A stretch of DNA of 64,000 nucleotides from Paenibacillus oleatilyticus (GTDB taxonomy: Bacteria; Bacillota; Bacilli; Paenibacillales; NBRC-103111): the NCBI RefSeq assembly GCF_018998565.1, contig NZ_JAHNZO010000006.1, forward strand, positions 186,001 through 250,000. The letters are read 5' to 3'. Shown here one piece after another: positions 38,895 to 48,948 of this stretch (positions are counted from its first letter, which is position 1; each line of letters begins with the position of its first letter). The position numbers and the translations under genes were made by a program. The notes beneath the pieces are model-generated. The model was not told where the DNA came from. It ran no database searches and saw nothing but the letters and a program-made list of their open reading frames with translations.

Positions 38895-38965
38895 AATGGT
38901 GTGGAGACTATGTTGAATAGTCGGCAAAAAGAACGCACTCCCCGTTTTAGTCTGCACCATTTTTA
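38895..38965 (+). ncRNA. Structured leader RNA before the terminase genes
   Basis: An 11-bp stem (AATGGTGTGGA at 38895-38905 with TCTGCACCATT at 38951-38961) encloses a hairpin GACTAT-gttga-ATAGTC (38906-38922) and an open 28-base stretch, then runs into TTTTT. It may be a third terminator or an attenuator whose arms can re-pair (AGACT with AGTCT). 72 bases before the terminase start. Confidence 0.5.
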
Positions 38966-39036
38966 TAACTTTACAAGGGAGTTCTCCTTATAAAAAACTA
39001 TTGTGCTTGACCTGTACCATATTTGGGGTGAAAAAA

Positions 39037-39924
39037 ATGACCACAAGAAAAAAAGAATTAAATAAGAATGTTGAGAAAATTACATGTCTTAAGTGTAGCA
39101 AATCAAGAATGCCTTCTACTCAAAACTTTTATGTGAATACTCATCCATTGTTTTCCTCTGAAAAACTGATGGTTTGTAAAGAGTGTATTAATGAATATAT
39201 CGGAGATAAAAACTCTAGTGGTTATGTAGGTCGTGTAAAACTCGTCCTTTCACTACTTGATAAGCCATTCCTAATTGATCAATGGGAAGAAAGGGATAAA
39301 GATTGGAGCAAGTATATTCCTCTAATTAGTTCTTTCCCACAATACAAAGGCATGACATTTGCTCATAGTGTATTCGAGCATGTTGAAAGCAATTACTCAC
39401 AAGTAAATTATGATGATAGTAATGCTTGCATAAATGATTATGACTTGAATCCTGATGCTCAAATTAGATGGAAAGGTTTCAAAAAAGATAAAATACTTGA
39501 ATTAGAGAATTTTTATCAGGAACTTATTTCGACATATGAGCACAGCACTCCAATTCAAAGAAATCTTTATAGAAACATTGCAATTACTCAAATTCAAGCT
39601 AATGAAGCAATTGCTAGTACAGATCATAAGAAATACAAAGAGTTAATGGACACTCTTAGCAAGTTGATGAATGATGCAAATATAAAGCCTGTACAAGAAA
39701 CAGGTGCGGAAGCAAACGGTATCTCCTCATTTGGTGAGTTCATAAAGATGGTTGAAGAAACAGAGCCTATCCCCGAACCAAGAGATGAGTTCAAAGATGT
39801 TGATGGGATTAGTAGATATATTGATAAGTGGTTTCTACATCACATGAAAAGATTCTTAGGTATTTCAAATGAAACTATGGAGGAATTTGATCAGAAGAAG
39901 CACGAAAATAAGAAAGAAGATTGA
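39037..39924 (+). CDS. Putative small terminase subunit with zinc finger (295 aa)
   Basis: N-terminal treble-clef-like zinc site CLKC ... VCKEC (about residues 14-50), a helical middle (IQRNLYRNIAITQIQANEAI ... YKELMDTLSKLM) typical of TerS oligomerisation regions, and an acidic tail. It stands directly before TerL, where SPbeta has YonG. ATG at 39037 with GGGGTG; the frame extends to 39001 without a site. Would recognise phage DNA for packaging. Confidence 0.65.
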   Translation: MTTRKKELNKNVEKITCLKCSKSRMPSTQNFYVNTHPLFSSEKLMVCKECINEYIGDKNSSGYVGRVKLVLSLLDKPFLIDQWEERDKDWSKYIPLISSFPQYKGMTFAHSVFEHVESNYSQVNYDDSNACINDYDLNPDAQIRWKGFKKDKILELENFYQELISTYEHSTPIQRNLYRNIAITQIQANEAIASTDHKKYKELMDTLSKLMNDANIKPVQETGAEANGISSFGEFIKMVEETEPIPEPRDEFKDVDGISRYIDKWFLHHMKRFLGISNETMEEFDQKKHENKKED

Positions 39925-39929
39925 TATGA

Positions 39930-41756
39930 ATGGCAAAAAACTTTCAAGTTAATCGAAACAAAAAAAAAGAATTGAATATTTATGAAAAAAAGAAGCAAGT
40001 AAATAATCAGACTGAAAATTTATCTAAAGATCAAAAATTAAGAAATGGAATTAAGTTGTGGGCTTCATTTTACAGAAACAACATACACAGATACATCGAG
40101 GATTACTTTGGAGTTCGTCTTCATACTTTTCAAAAAATAATTCTGTTTCTTATTAGCAAAAACTCGTTCTTTCTTTGGTGGGCTAGTCGAGGAATAGGTA
40201 AATCTTTTATTGTTGCTCTTTACTGTTTGGCAATGGCATCTTTAAAACCCGGAATACCAATTGTTGTGGCGAGTGGCACAAAAAATCAGGCCAGAGCAGT
40301 AATCACTTTAAAGATCGATAAAGAACTAAGATTGAAATATCCAAATATAGCAAGGGAAATAAAACAAGTTAAAACAGGAGCAGATGAATGTGTGGTTATT
40401 TTGCATAATGGCAGCACTATATCTGCTGTTGCCAGCAATGATAATGCACGTGGCTATAGAGCTGCAATTTTGATCAACGACGAATTTAGACTAATCAAAG
40501 AAGATGTAATAACTCGCGTCCTCCGCCCATTTCTAAACTATGTGAGAACACCAAAATTTCTAAGTCTTCCCGAGTATAAGGGGAGACAAAAAGAGTTTAT
40601 TAAATATGAGGAAACACAAGAAGTATATATATCATCTGCATGGTACACATCACATTGGAGTTATGAAAAATTTAAAGCCTTTCTCGAATCCATGGTGCGA
40701 GGAAGAGATTATTTTACTTGTGCCTTTCCATATCAGTTAGCACTTCATCATGGATTATTGTCTGAAAAACGAGTTGAGCAGATGAGAACAGAAGATGATT
40801 TGGACTCTATAGGCTGGCAGATGGAAATGGATACACTGCCTTACGGAGCTGCCGAAAATGCTTTTTTCAAAATAAATGATATTGAAAGATGTAGAACTAT
40901 TGTTAGACCATTCTATCCTACAGATAAATATACCTTTATTGAAAATCGAGAAAAATCAAAATCCAGAGGCAAGAAATCTAATACTGGCCTAGATAAACAG
41001 ATTGGCGAGATTCGACTTGTATCAATGGACGTTGCTCTAATGAAAGGTAATGATAATGACAATACCATTTTCACTTGCATGCGTCTACTGCCTGATGGAA
41101 CTAATTATATAAGGCAAGTTCCATATATTGAGAGCATGCATGGAGTCCACTCTGAAGATCAAGCTATTAGGCTTAAACAGTTATTTTATGATTTTGAAGC
41201 TGATTATGTTGTAATGGATACAGCAGGAAGCGGTATGTCTATTTATGATTACTGTTCCAGAATTCTTTATGATAATGATCGTGATATTGAATATTCACCT
41301 TGGACGGCCATCAATAATGAGGAAATGAAAGATCGCGTTGTTGATCCAAATGCATTGCCAGTAGTTTATTCAATGAAAGTCGTCAAAGCAGAGGTCAACC
41401 ATGAAATAGCAGTTTGGCTTAAAACAGCTTTTGAAAAAAGATTAATCAGACTTCTTGTAAACGATGCAGAAGGAAAAGAGTATTTAATTGAAAAACAAGA
41501 CCTTATGAATAAAAACTCGTATGAGCACGCTATGTTATTAAAGCCGTATGTTCAAACAACAGCATTAATTAATGAGTTGATTAACCTTGAATCAGAAGTG
41601 AAAAACGGATTTATTAAAGTACATGAAAAAGGTCGTTCTACAAAGGACCGTTACAGCAGTCTTGGTTACGCAAATTATATTGCCAGATTATTGGAGCAAG
41701 AGAACCTTCAAAAAAAAGAGGACAACTCAAATATTTTAGACTATCTGTTTGTCTAG
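39930..41756 (+). CDS. yonF: Large terminase subunit (ATPase-nuclease)
   Basis: Walker A ASRGIGKS (residues 85-92), Walker B with catalytic acid AAILINDEF (D184, E185), then an RNase-H-like nuclease domain with SMDVALM (D367) and YVVMDTAGSG (D430). 608 residues, normal for SPbeta-type YonF. Packages concatemeric DNA through the portal. Starts 5 bases after the small subunit; weak ribosome site (AAGAAAGAAG), implying coupling. Confidence 0.93.
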   Translation: MAKNFQVNRNKKKELNIYEKKKQVNNQTENLSKDQKLRNGIKLWASFYRNNIHRYIEDYFGVRLHTFQKIILFLISKNSFFLWWASRGIGKSFIVALYCLAMASLKPGIPIVVASGTKNQARAVITLKIDKELRLKYPNIAREIKQVKTGADECVVILHNGSTISAVASNDNARGYRAAILINDEFRLIKEDVITRVLRPFLNYVRTPKFLSLPEYKGRQKEFIKYEETQEVYISSAWYTSHWSYEKFKAFLESMVRGRDYFTCAFPYQLALHHGLLSEKRVEQMRTEDDLDSIGWQMEMDTLPYGAAENAFFKINDIERCRTIVRPFYPTDKYTFIENREKSKSRGKKSNTGLDKQIGEIRLVSMDVALMKGNDNDNTIFTCMRLLPDGTNYIRQVPYIESMHGVHSEDQAIRLKQLFYDFEADYVVMDTAGSGMSIYDYCSRILYDNDRDIEYSPWTAINNEEMKDRVVDPNALPVVYSMKVVKAEVNHEIAVWLKTAFEKRLIRLLVNDAEGKEYLIEKQDLMNKNSYEHAMLLKPYVQTTALINELINLESEVKNGFIKVHEKGRSTKDRYSSLGYANYIARLLEQENLQKKEDNSNILDYLFV

Positions 41757-41781
41757 ACTTATTTATGGAAGGAGTTGAGAT

Positions 41782-43326
41782 ATGCCCAGAGGTCGCCCAC
41801 CAAAAAAGGATTTAAAAAAACAGGAGCAGAACACAGAAAACGAACAGCAAGATTATTTTATGCAGTTTTCTAGATCTTTTCAGAATGCAATTGGTTCTTC
41901 AATGTTTTATAATAGTCCTTTTATTCAAAATGAAATTCTTAAGAACATTAACATGACTCCTCATAAGCTTAATCGTGATGAGGTAGAAAAGTTAGTCGCT
42001 AATCCAAAAGCAAATGAAAAAGCGATTCGGGATTTGGCGCAATACCTTGAGAACTATATCATGCATTTCAAACGATTAGTTTTTCATTATGGTAGTATAC
42101 TGACATTTGATTATTATTTACTTCCTACTAATGCCGATGAGGACGATAAGAAATCTAATGCATACAAAAAAAGTTATAATAAAGCTTTTGATTGGCTTGA
42201 AAAATTTCATATAAAAGAAACACTAGCCAACATCATGAGAATGTTAGTTCTTGAAGATGCAAAGTTTTATTATTTACGTGAAAGTGAAGCAAGAATATCT
42301 CTTCAAGAAATGCCCTCTGATTGGTGTAAAATAGTTGCAAAAACTGATTTCGGGTATCAGTACTCATTTAACATGATGTACTTTTTACAGACAGGTGTAA
42401 ATTTAGATGATTATGCTCCTGAGTTCAAGGAATACTTTACTGAATATTCATCAAAAGAGGAATATAAGAATCGCGCACCATATTGGATAGATTTAGATCC
42501 AGTAAAGGCTCCAGTTTTCAAATTTGATGAAAATAGAGCAGGCATCCTCCCTCCACTCATGGGGATCTTTATTGATAGCACAGAAATTGCAACATACAAG
42601 GAATTGCTTAAAACAAAAACAAAGTTAGAAGTATGGAAAATACTTTTAAGTAAAATACCAATGCACAACGATGGAAAAGGTCCTCAAGCTAAGAACAATT
42701 TTGCAATTGATGCTGACACTGCCGCTAAATTTAACAGTATCATTCAATCCGCTGTTCCTGAAGGTGTAAAGTCTATAGTTACTCCATTTGATAGTGAAGC
42801 TGTTGACTTTGACCAATCTCAAAGTAAAAACAGTATAGTGGGTGTTGGTGAAGAAATGTTCTATAAATCTGCTGGTACCTCCCCCATTCTGTTTGGGGAG
42901 AAAAACACAACAGGAAGTGGAATTAAAGCATCAATTGAAACAGATGAATCATTTGTATTGCATATGTATCGAGAATTCGAGAGGTTCCTCAATATTCAGC
43001 TAAAAAGAGTTACAGGAAGGTTTAGATTTAAAGTTGTTTTTCCAGACATTACATTCTTTAATCGTAAGGATAAGATTGAGGAATACTTGAAGGTCAGTCA
43101 ATATGGTATGCCTGTATCTCTTTTAGCATGTGCTCTTGGATTAAATCAAAGAGACTTGGTGAATCTATTAGAATTTGAATCAATTCTAAAGATACACGAT
43201 AAACTCAAACCACTTGTTTCTTCTCATACTCAAAATGGAAATGAGAACAGTGGACGCCCAAAACAAAATAAGTTGACTGATGCTGGAGAACAAACAAGAG
43301 ATATTGATGCAAACCAAAATCGTTAG
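41782..43326 (+). CDS. yonE: Portal protein (YonE type)
   Basis: 514 residues directly after TerL. Portal-like order: N-terminal wing, stem helices, and a C-terminal crown, with VGEEMFYKSAGTSPILFGEKNTTGSGIKASIETDES near 352-387, the conserved region that precedes the stem in SPbeta/SPP1-like portals. In SPbeta, YonE is the protein sensed by the SpbK TIR defence protein, so this is a natural target for host defences. ATG with GGAAGGAG. Confidence 0.88.
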   Translation: MPRGRPPKKDLKKQEQNTENEQQDYFMQFSRSFQNAIGSSMFYNSPFIQNEILKNINMTPHKLNRDEVEKLVANPKANEKAIRDLAQYLENYIMHFKRLVFHYGSILTFDYYLLPTNADEDDKKSNAYKKSYNKAFDWLEKFHIKETLANIMRMLVLEDAKFYYLRESEARISLQEMPSDWCKIVAKTDFGYQYSFNMMYFLQTGVNLDDYAPEFKEYFTEYSSKEEYKNRAPYWIDLDPVKAPVFKFDENRAGILPPLMGIFIDSTEIATYKELLKTKTKLEVWKILLSKIPMHNDGKGPQAKNNFAIDADTAAKFNSIIQSAVPEGVKSIVTPFDSEAVDFDQSQSKNSIVGVGEEMFYKSAGTSPILFGEKNTTGSGIKASIETDESFVLHMYREFERFLNIQLKRVTGRFRFKVVFPDITFFNRKDKIEEYLKVSQYGMPVSLLACALGLNQRDLVNLLEFESILKIHDKLKPLVSSHTQNGNENSGRPKQNKLTDAGEQTRDIDANQNR

Positions 43327-43337
43327 GAGGTGATAAT

Positions 43338-44855
43338 TTGAAGATAAACAGAAGAATTCCCGTTGTATTCCAGAAAGTTAAACAATATTCCTCTGAAGAG
43401 ACTGATATTAGGTTTCAGCGTGTGAAAATTTGGCTGATGCATCTTGGAGAAAACTTTAATGGCTCATATTTCTCTAAAGAGGTTGTTGAAGAAGCGATAC
43501 CCACTCTTGCAAATACTCCTATTTTGGCCTACATAGAGCAAAAGGAAAATGGTCAGTTAGACTTCTCAGACCACAGAATAGTTCTAACAAAAAAAGATGG
43601 CGAGACTACAGTAAAGTACTTGGGTAAAGCTATTGGAGTAATACCTGAAAATAATAATGCACAATTCGAAGATAGACTTTGTGATGATGGGCAAACAAGA
43701 ACTTTTCTAACTGTTGATGGTTTACTTTGGACCAAGTTTGATGACTCCATTGATATTATGAATCGAGACTCCATAAAGGGGCAATCCATGGAACTTTCTG
43801 AGGATTATGAAGGAGACTTTGGCGATGACAATCTGTTCCACTTTTCTAAATTTAAATTCTTTGGGGCGTGTGGACTTGGTTTTAATGTAGAACCAGCGAT
43901 GAAAAATTCTACAATAGAACTTCAATTTACCTATGATAGCGTTAGAAGCGAAATAAATAATAGAATTGAACAATTCAAAAAGTACTTCTCAATGGAAAGT
44001 AATGAAACACCAATTAATAAAAATAAATATGAGGAGGTTCAGGTAGTGGAAAAGCATAAAAAAGAGATTGCTGCCAAATTTAGCTTAACTGCTAATCAGC
44101 TTTATGATGAACTATCGCGAGTTCTAAATGAAGTCAAATTTACAACTGAAAACTGGTATGGAGATGAGGTTGAAGTTAGTAAGTACTATCTGCGCGACTA
44201 TGACGAGAACTTTGTCTATGCTGTAAATCGTCAAGAAGGATATATTGATGTGAAGATTCCGTATTCAATGAATGGAGACAATCCAGTATTTGATCTCAAT
44301 AGTGTCACTCGAATTAAATATGTCCCTCAAGATTGGGAAGGATCTGAGGATGAAGACGTTGTAGAAAATAACTTTTCAATTAAGTTAGTTGAAGAAGCCA
44401 AAAAAAGTTTTGAGGCACTAAAGAAGGATAATAAAAATATTCTTCAAAAACTGTCTGAAAAAGAAGATGCATTTATTAATTTAAGTGAACAGTTTTCCGC
44501 CATTAAGGATGAGTTAACTGAAAGTAAAAGAGAAGTTGAATCTCTGAGTAAATTTAAAAAAGAGAAAGAAACACAAGAACGTAAGGATAAAATCGATTCT
44601 ATTTTTGCAAAATATGCAAAACACTTAAATAAAGAAGAAATTGAAACACTTCGCGTAAAGGAGTCTTTATTTGATAAATATGAAGATTTTGAAAGGGAAA
44701 TAAAATCTTATGTATGCGATAAACTCTTGGTAGACAATAGAAATGATGTATCTAATACAGTATTTAATAGAATGGGTCTTCCGCCCGAAAATGGTGTTTC
44801 CAATAGCACGGAGTCCACTAGCGTTTGGGACAGACTTAGTAAAAATAAACAATAA
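43338..44855 (+). CDS. Capsid maturation protease fused to scaffold (YonD position, 505 aa)
   Basis: First 200 residues have the XkdF/phage prohead-protease look: MHLGENFNGSYFSKEVVEEAIPTLANTPILAYIE, GQTRTFLTVDGLLW, SIKGQSMELSEDYEGDF. From about 345 to 430 a long coiled coil (EEAKKSFEALKKDNKNI ... LTESKREVESLSKFKKE) as in scaffolds. TTG start with AGGAGG. Protease plus scaffold in one polypeptide is common in such phages; the catalytic residues are not certain. Confidence 0.75.
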   Translation: MKINRRIPVVFQKVKQYSSEETDIRFQRVKIWLMHLGENFNGSYFSKEVVEEAIPTLANTPILAYIEQKENGQLDFSDHRIVLTKKDGETTVKYLGKAIGVIPENNNAQFEDRLCDDGQTRTFLTVDGLLWTKFDDSIDIMNRDSIKGQSMELSEDYEGDFGDDNLFHFSKFKFFGACGLGFNVEPAMKNSTIELQFTYDSVRSEINNRIEQFKKYFSMESNETPINKNKYEEVQVVEKHKKEIAAKFSLTANQLYDELSRVLNEVKFTTENWYGDEVEVSKYYLRDYDENFVYAVNRQEGYIDVKIPYSMNGDNPVFDLNSVTRIKYVPQDWEGSEDEDVVENNFSIKLVEEAKKSFEALKKDNKNILQKLSEKEDAFINLSEQFSAIKDELTESKREVESLSKFKKEKETQERKDKIDSIFAKYAKHLNKEEIETLRVKESLFDKYEDFEREIKSYVCDKLLVDNRNDVSNTVFNRMGLPPENGVSNSTESTSVWDRLSKNKQ

Positions 44856-44879
44856 TAAAATAAGGAGTTGTTTTAAATA

Positions 44880-45392
44880 ATGGCTAACGCAGTTGTTAAA
44901 ATTGGTAAGATGGCTTCCACAAATGTAGATAGTTTTCTTAAATCTGTTCAGTTGAACGTAGATGCGCAGAATGGTTCTCATGTTGTTCTAGGTACTCAAG
45001 TAACTGGTGACTTGAATGTTTATAACGCATCTGCGCCAACCGATGTCACTAAACAGGAAGTTCTTATTGTCGAGTCCCCTGTACTTGTCGAAGTTAATGG
45101 CATGCGCATCGATATTCATGATCCACGGCAATTTATTAATCCTAAAAACCGTCCTGCTCGTGCTCGACATTTAAAAATTGGTGACGAAGTAACAATTACA
45201 ATTGATGGATTCAGTGCTACACCGACTGTTGGAAAGTATGCTGTTCCGAAAAATGGTGCATTTAACCTTGACCCTGCTGCCGATCTGGCTGGTGGCACAT
45301 CTGTCGCATATGAAGTTGTTACAAAAACCGCCATTAGCATTGGTCAGGATAGAGTAGAAGCATATAAACTGCGAGTTGTTAAAGCAGTTTAA
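44880..45392 (+). CDS. Capsid decoration-type protein (170 aa)
   Basis: Gly/Ala/Val-rich, all-beta, no Cys, with codon use favouring highly expressed genes (like the capsid gene after it). Ribosome site AAGGAG. Placement between scaffold and major capsid protein is where head-stabilising proteins are encoded; SPbeta has YonC here. Function by position only. Confidence 0.65.
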   Translation: MANAVVKIGKMASTNVDSFLKSVQLNVDAQNGSHVVLGTQVTGDLNVYNASAPTDVTKQEVLIVESPVLVEVNGMRIDIHDPRQFINPKNRPARARHLKIGDEVTITIDGFSATPTVGKYAVPKNGAFNLDPAADLAGGTSVAYEVVTKTAISIGQDRVEAYKLRVVKAV

Positions 45393-45422
45393 TAACAAAT
45401 TATATTGGAGGTATAATCAATA

Positions 45423-46529
45423 ATGGCAAAAATGGATGTAATTAATTCGCCAAAATTTCTGGCATTCTCTAAAGAAGAACAAGATGTAGTTAAGGCAGGG
45501 GTAGACCTATATAAACACTATTTACACCTTACTAAGAAAGATGCACGCTATGCTGAATTTGCAACAGGTAAGACTTATGAAGAAAAAGAAAAGATCTTCA
45601 ATGAGAGCCTTGTCCGTGAATCCTTTAAACGTGCTGGCGTTTCTCAAGCAAACTTTAGTGATTCCGTAATGATGCAGAATCCTAATGTAAAATGGGCGAT
45701 GTTTGCATTGATTTCTGAGGCCCTTAGTGTAATTATCCCATCCACCGTGTTAGACAATTTTGCTCAATTTGCCGAAGTGCGTAATGTAGGCTGGGGTGAT
45801 AACCTTAAATTCACTGTTCCTAACAATGATTTGTTCATTGTCTCTAAAATTGCCCAAGGTATTCGACGTGGAGAACCGCAGCGTCTTTATAATTCCGATT
45901 TAACACTTACTCCAGTTCCTCATGAAGTAACTATTCAAGAGGATTTTTATCGAATCTTGGCTGGTAAAATCAATTGGGGCGAATGGATCTCTCGGATTGC
46001 TCAAAGCATCGAAACCGCAATCAGCACCGATGTATACAATGCATTCTATGGTTCGTATGCAAACCTTAACGCCAAATTTAAGGAAGCTGCTTTTGATAAA
46101 GACGCTTTTGTAAAATTGACTCAACGTGTACAAGCAAGCAATCGTGGTGCTCGAACAGTTGTATTTGGAACTCAGATTGCGCTTAGCAAAGTTATTCCGG
46201 ACGCTGATTTTGTTAAATTTGGCGTTGGTCTTGGTGAGGAATACACGCGTATGGGATTCCTTGGAAACTTCATGGGCGCGGACTTGTATAAACTTGATCA
46301 ACGTATCAAACCTAATGACCCTGACTACAATTTTGCTATTCAAGACGATGCATTATACTTTGTAAGCGTTGGAGTGGATCGTCCAGTCAAAATTGGATTT
46401 GAGGGAAATGTCCTTATTAATCAAAGTCAATTTGGGGCTAACGCAGATAATACAGTAGACCACAATGTTCAACAACTTTGGGATGTAGCTGTTGTTAGTT
46501 CTGCGAAGCATGGCATTATGAAGGTGTAA
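45423..46529 (+). CDS. Major capsid protein (368 aa)
   Basis: Size, position and composition fit a HK97-fold capsid protein: helical N-terminal arm, core with VPNNDLFIVSKIAQGIRRGEPQ, SRIAQSIETAISTDVYNAF and GNFMGADLYKLDQ, and a C-terminal APVMA-like beta region (RPVKIGFEGNVLINQSQFG). Strong expression codons. ATG with TGGAGG. SPbeta YonB holds this place. Forms the head lattice. Confidence 0.8.
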   Translation: MAKMDVINSPKFLAFSKEEQDVVKAGVDLYKHYLHLTKKDARYAEFATGKTYEEKEKIFNESLVRESFKRAGVSQANFSDSVMMQNPNVKWAMFALISEALSVIIPSTVLDNFAQFAEVRNVGWGDNLKFTVPNNDLFIVSKIAQGIRRGEPQRLYNSDLTLTPVPHEVTIQEDFYRILAGKINWGEWISRIAQSIETAISTDVYNAFYGSYANLNAKFKEAAFDKDAFVKLTQRVQASNRGARTVVFGTQIALSKVIPDADFVKFGVGLGEEYTRMGFLGNFMGADLYKLDQRIKPNDPDYNFAIQDDALYFVSVGVDRPVKIGFEGNVLINQSQFGANADNTVDHNVQQLWDVAVVSSAKHGIMKV

Positions 46530-46604
46530 AACTGATTATGCCTTTTGGGGATTGCATTAAGCACTCCCCTTTTATTTATTCAAATTTCAAAGGGAGATGT
46601 TTTA

Positions 46605-47255
46605 ATGGCGAGACAGGCTACTACTAATAAAGAGGAACCTCAAACCGATTTAGTGACCGAAAATGAGATGTTGAAAACTGAAATTTCTGAACTAAGACAA
46701 ATGTTCCAACAATTTATGGAAACTCAAAAACTTCAATTGCAAGAAAAAGAAATGAAAGTTGAGGATTCTCTTACAATTAATGATGATGTATCTATCATTC
46801 CTCCCAACAAACTTATCAATATCACAAGCCTTTACTCGGGGGGAATGACACTTAGGGCTAATAATAAACCAATTCGATTTGATAAGTTTGGCATTACACG
46901 ACCTGTAACATTTGAAGATTTGACATACATTTGTAGCAATCATCGTAATTTAGCCGAAGAAGGATGTTTCTTTATTCATGATCAAGAAGCAGTAAAAGCT
47001 TTATATTTGAGTGATTATTATAAGCATTTTGTCAATAAGACAACAATTGAAAATCTAATCACTCTTAGTCATGAAAAGATCTCAGACATTTTTAATAATC
47101 TTACTGACACCTTAAAAGAGACCGTGGAAGATATTATTGTTAATGGAATTATTTCGAATGATAGTAAGTATGCAGACAGAAACAAGATTGACCACATTAG
47201 CAAATTGTGTGGCAAAAATCTTTATAAGCTTGCTCAAGATCAAATCACGGATTAA
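46605..47255 (+). CDS. Head-associated structural protein (216 aa)
   Basis: N-terminal coiled coil (ENEMLKTEISELRQMFQQFM), then LINITSLYSGGMTLRANNKPIRFDKFGITRPVTFEDLTYICSNH-type beta domain and a helical end. Best start ATG 46605 with AAAGGGAG. Located between capsid and neck genes. Similar proteins in this phage group are uncharacterised. Confidence 0.7.
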   Translation: MARQATTNKEEPQTDLVTENEMLKTEISELRQMFQQFMETQKLQLQEKEMKVEDSLTINDDVSIIPPNKLINITSLYSGGMTLRANNKPIRFDKFGITRPVTFEDLTYICSNHRNLAEEGCFFIHDQEAVKALYLSDYYKHFVNKTTIENLITLSHEKISDIFNNLTDTLKETVEDIIVNGIISNDSKYADRNKIDHISKLCGKNLYKLAQDQITD

Positions 47256-47273
47256 AGGTAAAGGGGTGATATT

Positions 47274-47714
47274 GTGTCAACACCCTTTCAAAATGTTTTC
47301 AGTAGGTTCACAGGTAAAGTACAAGACTTCACATTGGATGCCCTATTCACGTCAGATTTAAAAGCCTATGAGAAATATTTACTTGGCTTTTTAAAAAGCG
47401 CAATTCCCAATTTCTCAAAATGTAAAACCGATTTAGCTGACCGCGATGACGAAAGAATGATTTTCAATCAGACATTAAGTGAGAAAGAAGAAGAGATTCT
47501 TTCTATCCTTCTTCAAGCTGAATGGGCTGAGAAAGAAGTAAATAATGTATTGGAAATGCGACTAGCACTTAGCAATTCTGACTTTAGAAGATATGCGGAA
47601 GCAAACAACTTAAAGGCCAAAATGGATCTGCGTGACTCTTTGCTTGAGCGGATTGATCGAAAAATAGTTGAATACACTTATGATAATTACGACTTTGAGT
47701 CACAACGGGGGTAG
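47274..47714 (+). CDS. Putative head-tail adaptor (146 aa)
   Basis: All-helical (LKAYEKYLLGFLKSAIPNFS ... NQTLSEKEEEILSILLQAEWAEKEV ... NLKAKMDLRDSLLERID), like connector proteins of the gp15/YqbG group. GTG start with GGGGTG. Position after capsid genes and before a head-closure-like protein supports it. Confidence 0.6.
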   Translation: MSTPFQNVFSRFTGKVQDFTLDALFTSDLKAYEKYLLGFLKSAIPNFSKCKTDLADRDDERMIFNQTLSEKEEEILSILLQAEWAEKEVNNVLEMRLALSNSDFRRYAEANNLKAKMDLRDSLLERIDRKIVEYTYDNYDFESQRG

Positions 47715-47718
47715 ATAA

Positions 47719-48936
47719 ATGGGATTCTATGATGCTTATAAAGCTAGATTATCTGTTTCTCCCCCTACCCCAAGAAGCTATAATGTTGACTTAACACAAA
47801 GAGCTATAGCTGATAAGTTTTTTGATTCTCCATCTTATTATCAAGTTATGTGCATCTCACAGAACTCTACTCAAAAACTTGATTGTTGGATTGTCAGTGA
47901 TTCAAAAACTAAAGAATTAAAAAATATTCAAGCACATCCCAATCAGACTCTTGATTTTGGGGACTACATTCTTTGGAAAGGCGAGTATTGGCTTACTCTT
48001 ATTATTGATTCAACAGGAGATGTAAACACATCTGGACAGGTCCAAAAATGTATATCCACTCTAAAATGGTTAGATTCAGAAGGTTTGGTTAAGGAGTTGT
48101 GGTTCACTTATCGCCTTGACTTCTATCGAGGTGCTGGAGTGAATGATGACAAAACAATCTCGATGCCCTCAGAGAGACGATACATTTATGTTCAAAAGAA
48201 TGATGATACCTTAAGAATAAGAAAAGGTCAGCGATTCATTTTTGACGGAAGACCATGGAAATTGACTGCAATAGATGGACTTTTATCAGGACTTATTTAT
48301 TTTGAACTTGAAGAGGATGAATATAATCCAGCCAAAGACAACTTAGATCTTAGAATCGCTGATTATTACAATAATTTTGCCGAATACTCGGTTACAATTT
48401 TAAATGGAAACTATGTATCTTTTGAGGAATCGCAAACCCTTCAACTTAATGCAGAGGTAAAAAATCGTGGCATTATAGTGAGCAATCCTCTTTTGTCTTA
48501 TTCAGTAAGTGATAATTCAGTTGCTACAATCAATGAAACGGGGCTTATCACTCCTCATAAACAGGGTCATATCATTGCTTCCGTCACATACAAAAATGTC
48601 TCGACTCAAATTGAAATCAATATCACTGAAACAGTCACACACAACTACACAGTTGAAATCGTTGGTGATTCTTCCATGAAGGTGAAATCGACTAAAGCGT
48701 ACTCTTGTATGTTCAGACGAAATGGAGAAATAATTCCCGATAAAAGTATCTTTTCATTGACTTCTGATGATGGAGTTTCCCCTACCGATTTGGCTACAAT
48801 TGTTGGACAGGATCAATTAAGCAACACTTGCACAATAAAAGCAGGTGAAAAGATTGGGTACATATGGCTTCATGTCAGAAATGACAACAGATTGATTAAA
48901 AATAAAATAAGAATACAGATAAAACCCCTATTTTAA
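47719..48936 (+). CDS. Head-closure-type protein with C-terminal Ig-like domain (405 aa)
   Basis: N-terminal 220 residues are beta-barrel rich and resemble head-tail stopper proteins (TLDFGDYILWKGEYWLTLI, IRKGQRFIFDGRPWKLTAI). Residues about 235-310 form a Big_2 Ig-like domain (SFEESQTLQLNAEV ... SVSDNSVATINETGLITPHKQG), followed by a further Ig-like segment. Such domains on neck proteins bind cell-surface glycans weakly. ATG with CGGGGG. Confidence 0.7.
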   Translation: MGFYDAYKARLSVSPPTPRSYNVDLTQRAIADKFFDSPSYYQVMCISQNSTQKLDCWIVSDSKTKELKNIQAHPNQTLDFGDYILWKGEYWLTLIIDSTGDVNTSGQVQKCISTLKWLDSEGLVKELWFTYRLDFYRGAGVNDDKTISMPSERRYIYVQKNDDTLRIRKGQRFIFDGRPWKLTAIDGLLSGLIYFELEEDEYNPAKDNLDLRIADYYNNFAEYSVTILNGNYVSFEESQTLQLNAEVKNRGIIVSNPLLSYSVSDNSVATINETGLITPHKQGHIIASVTYKNVSTQIEINITETVTHNYTVEIVGDSSMKVKSTKAYSCMFRRNGEIIPDKSIFSLTSDDGVSPTDLATIVGQDQLSNTCTIKAGEKIGYIWLHVRNDNRLIKNKIRIQIKPLF

Positions 48937-48948
48937 GGAGGCGCATAA

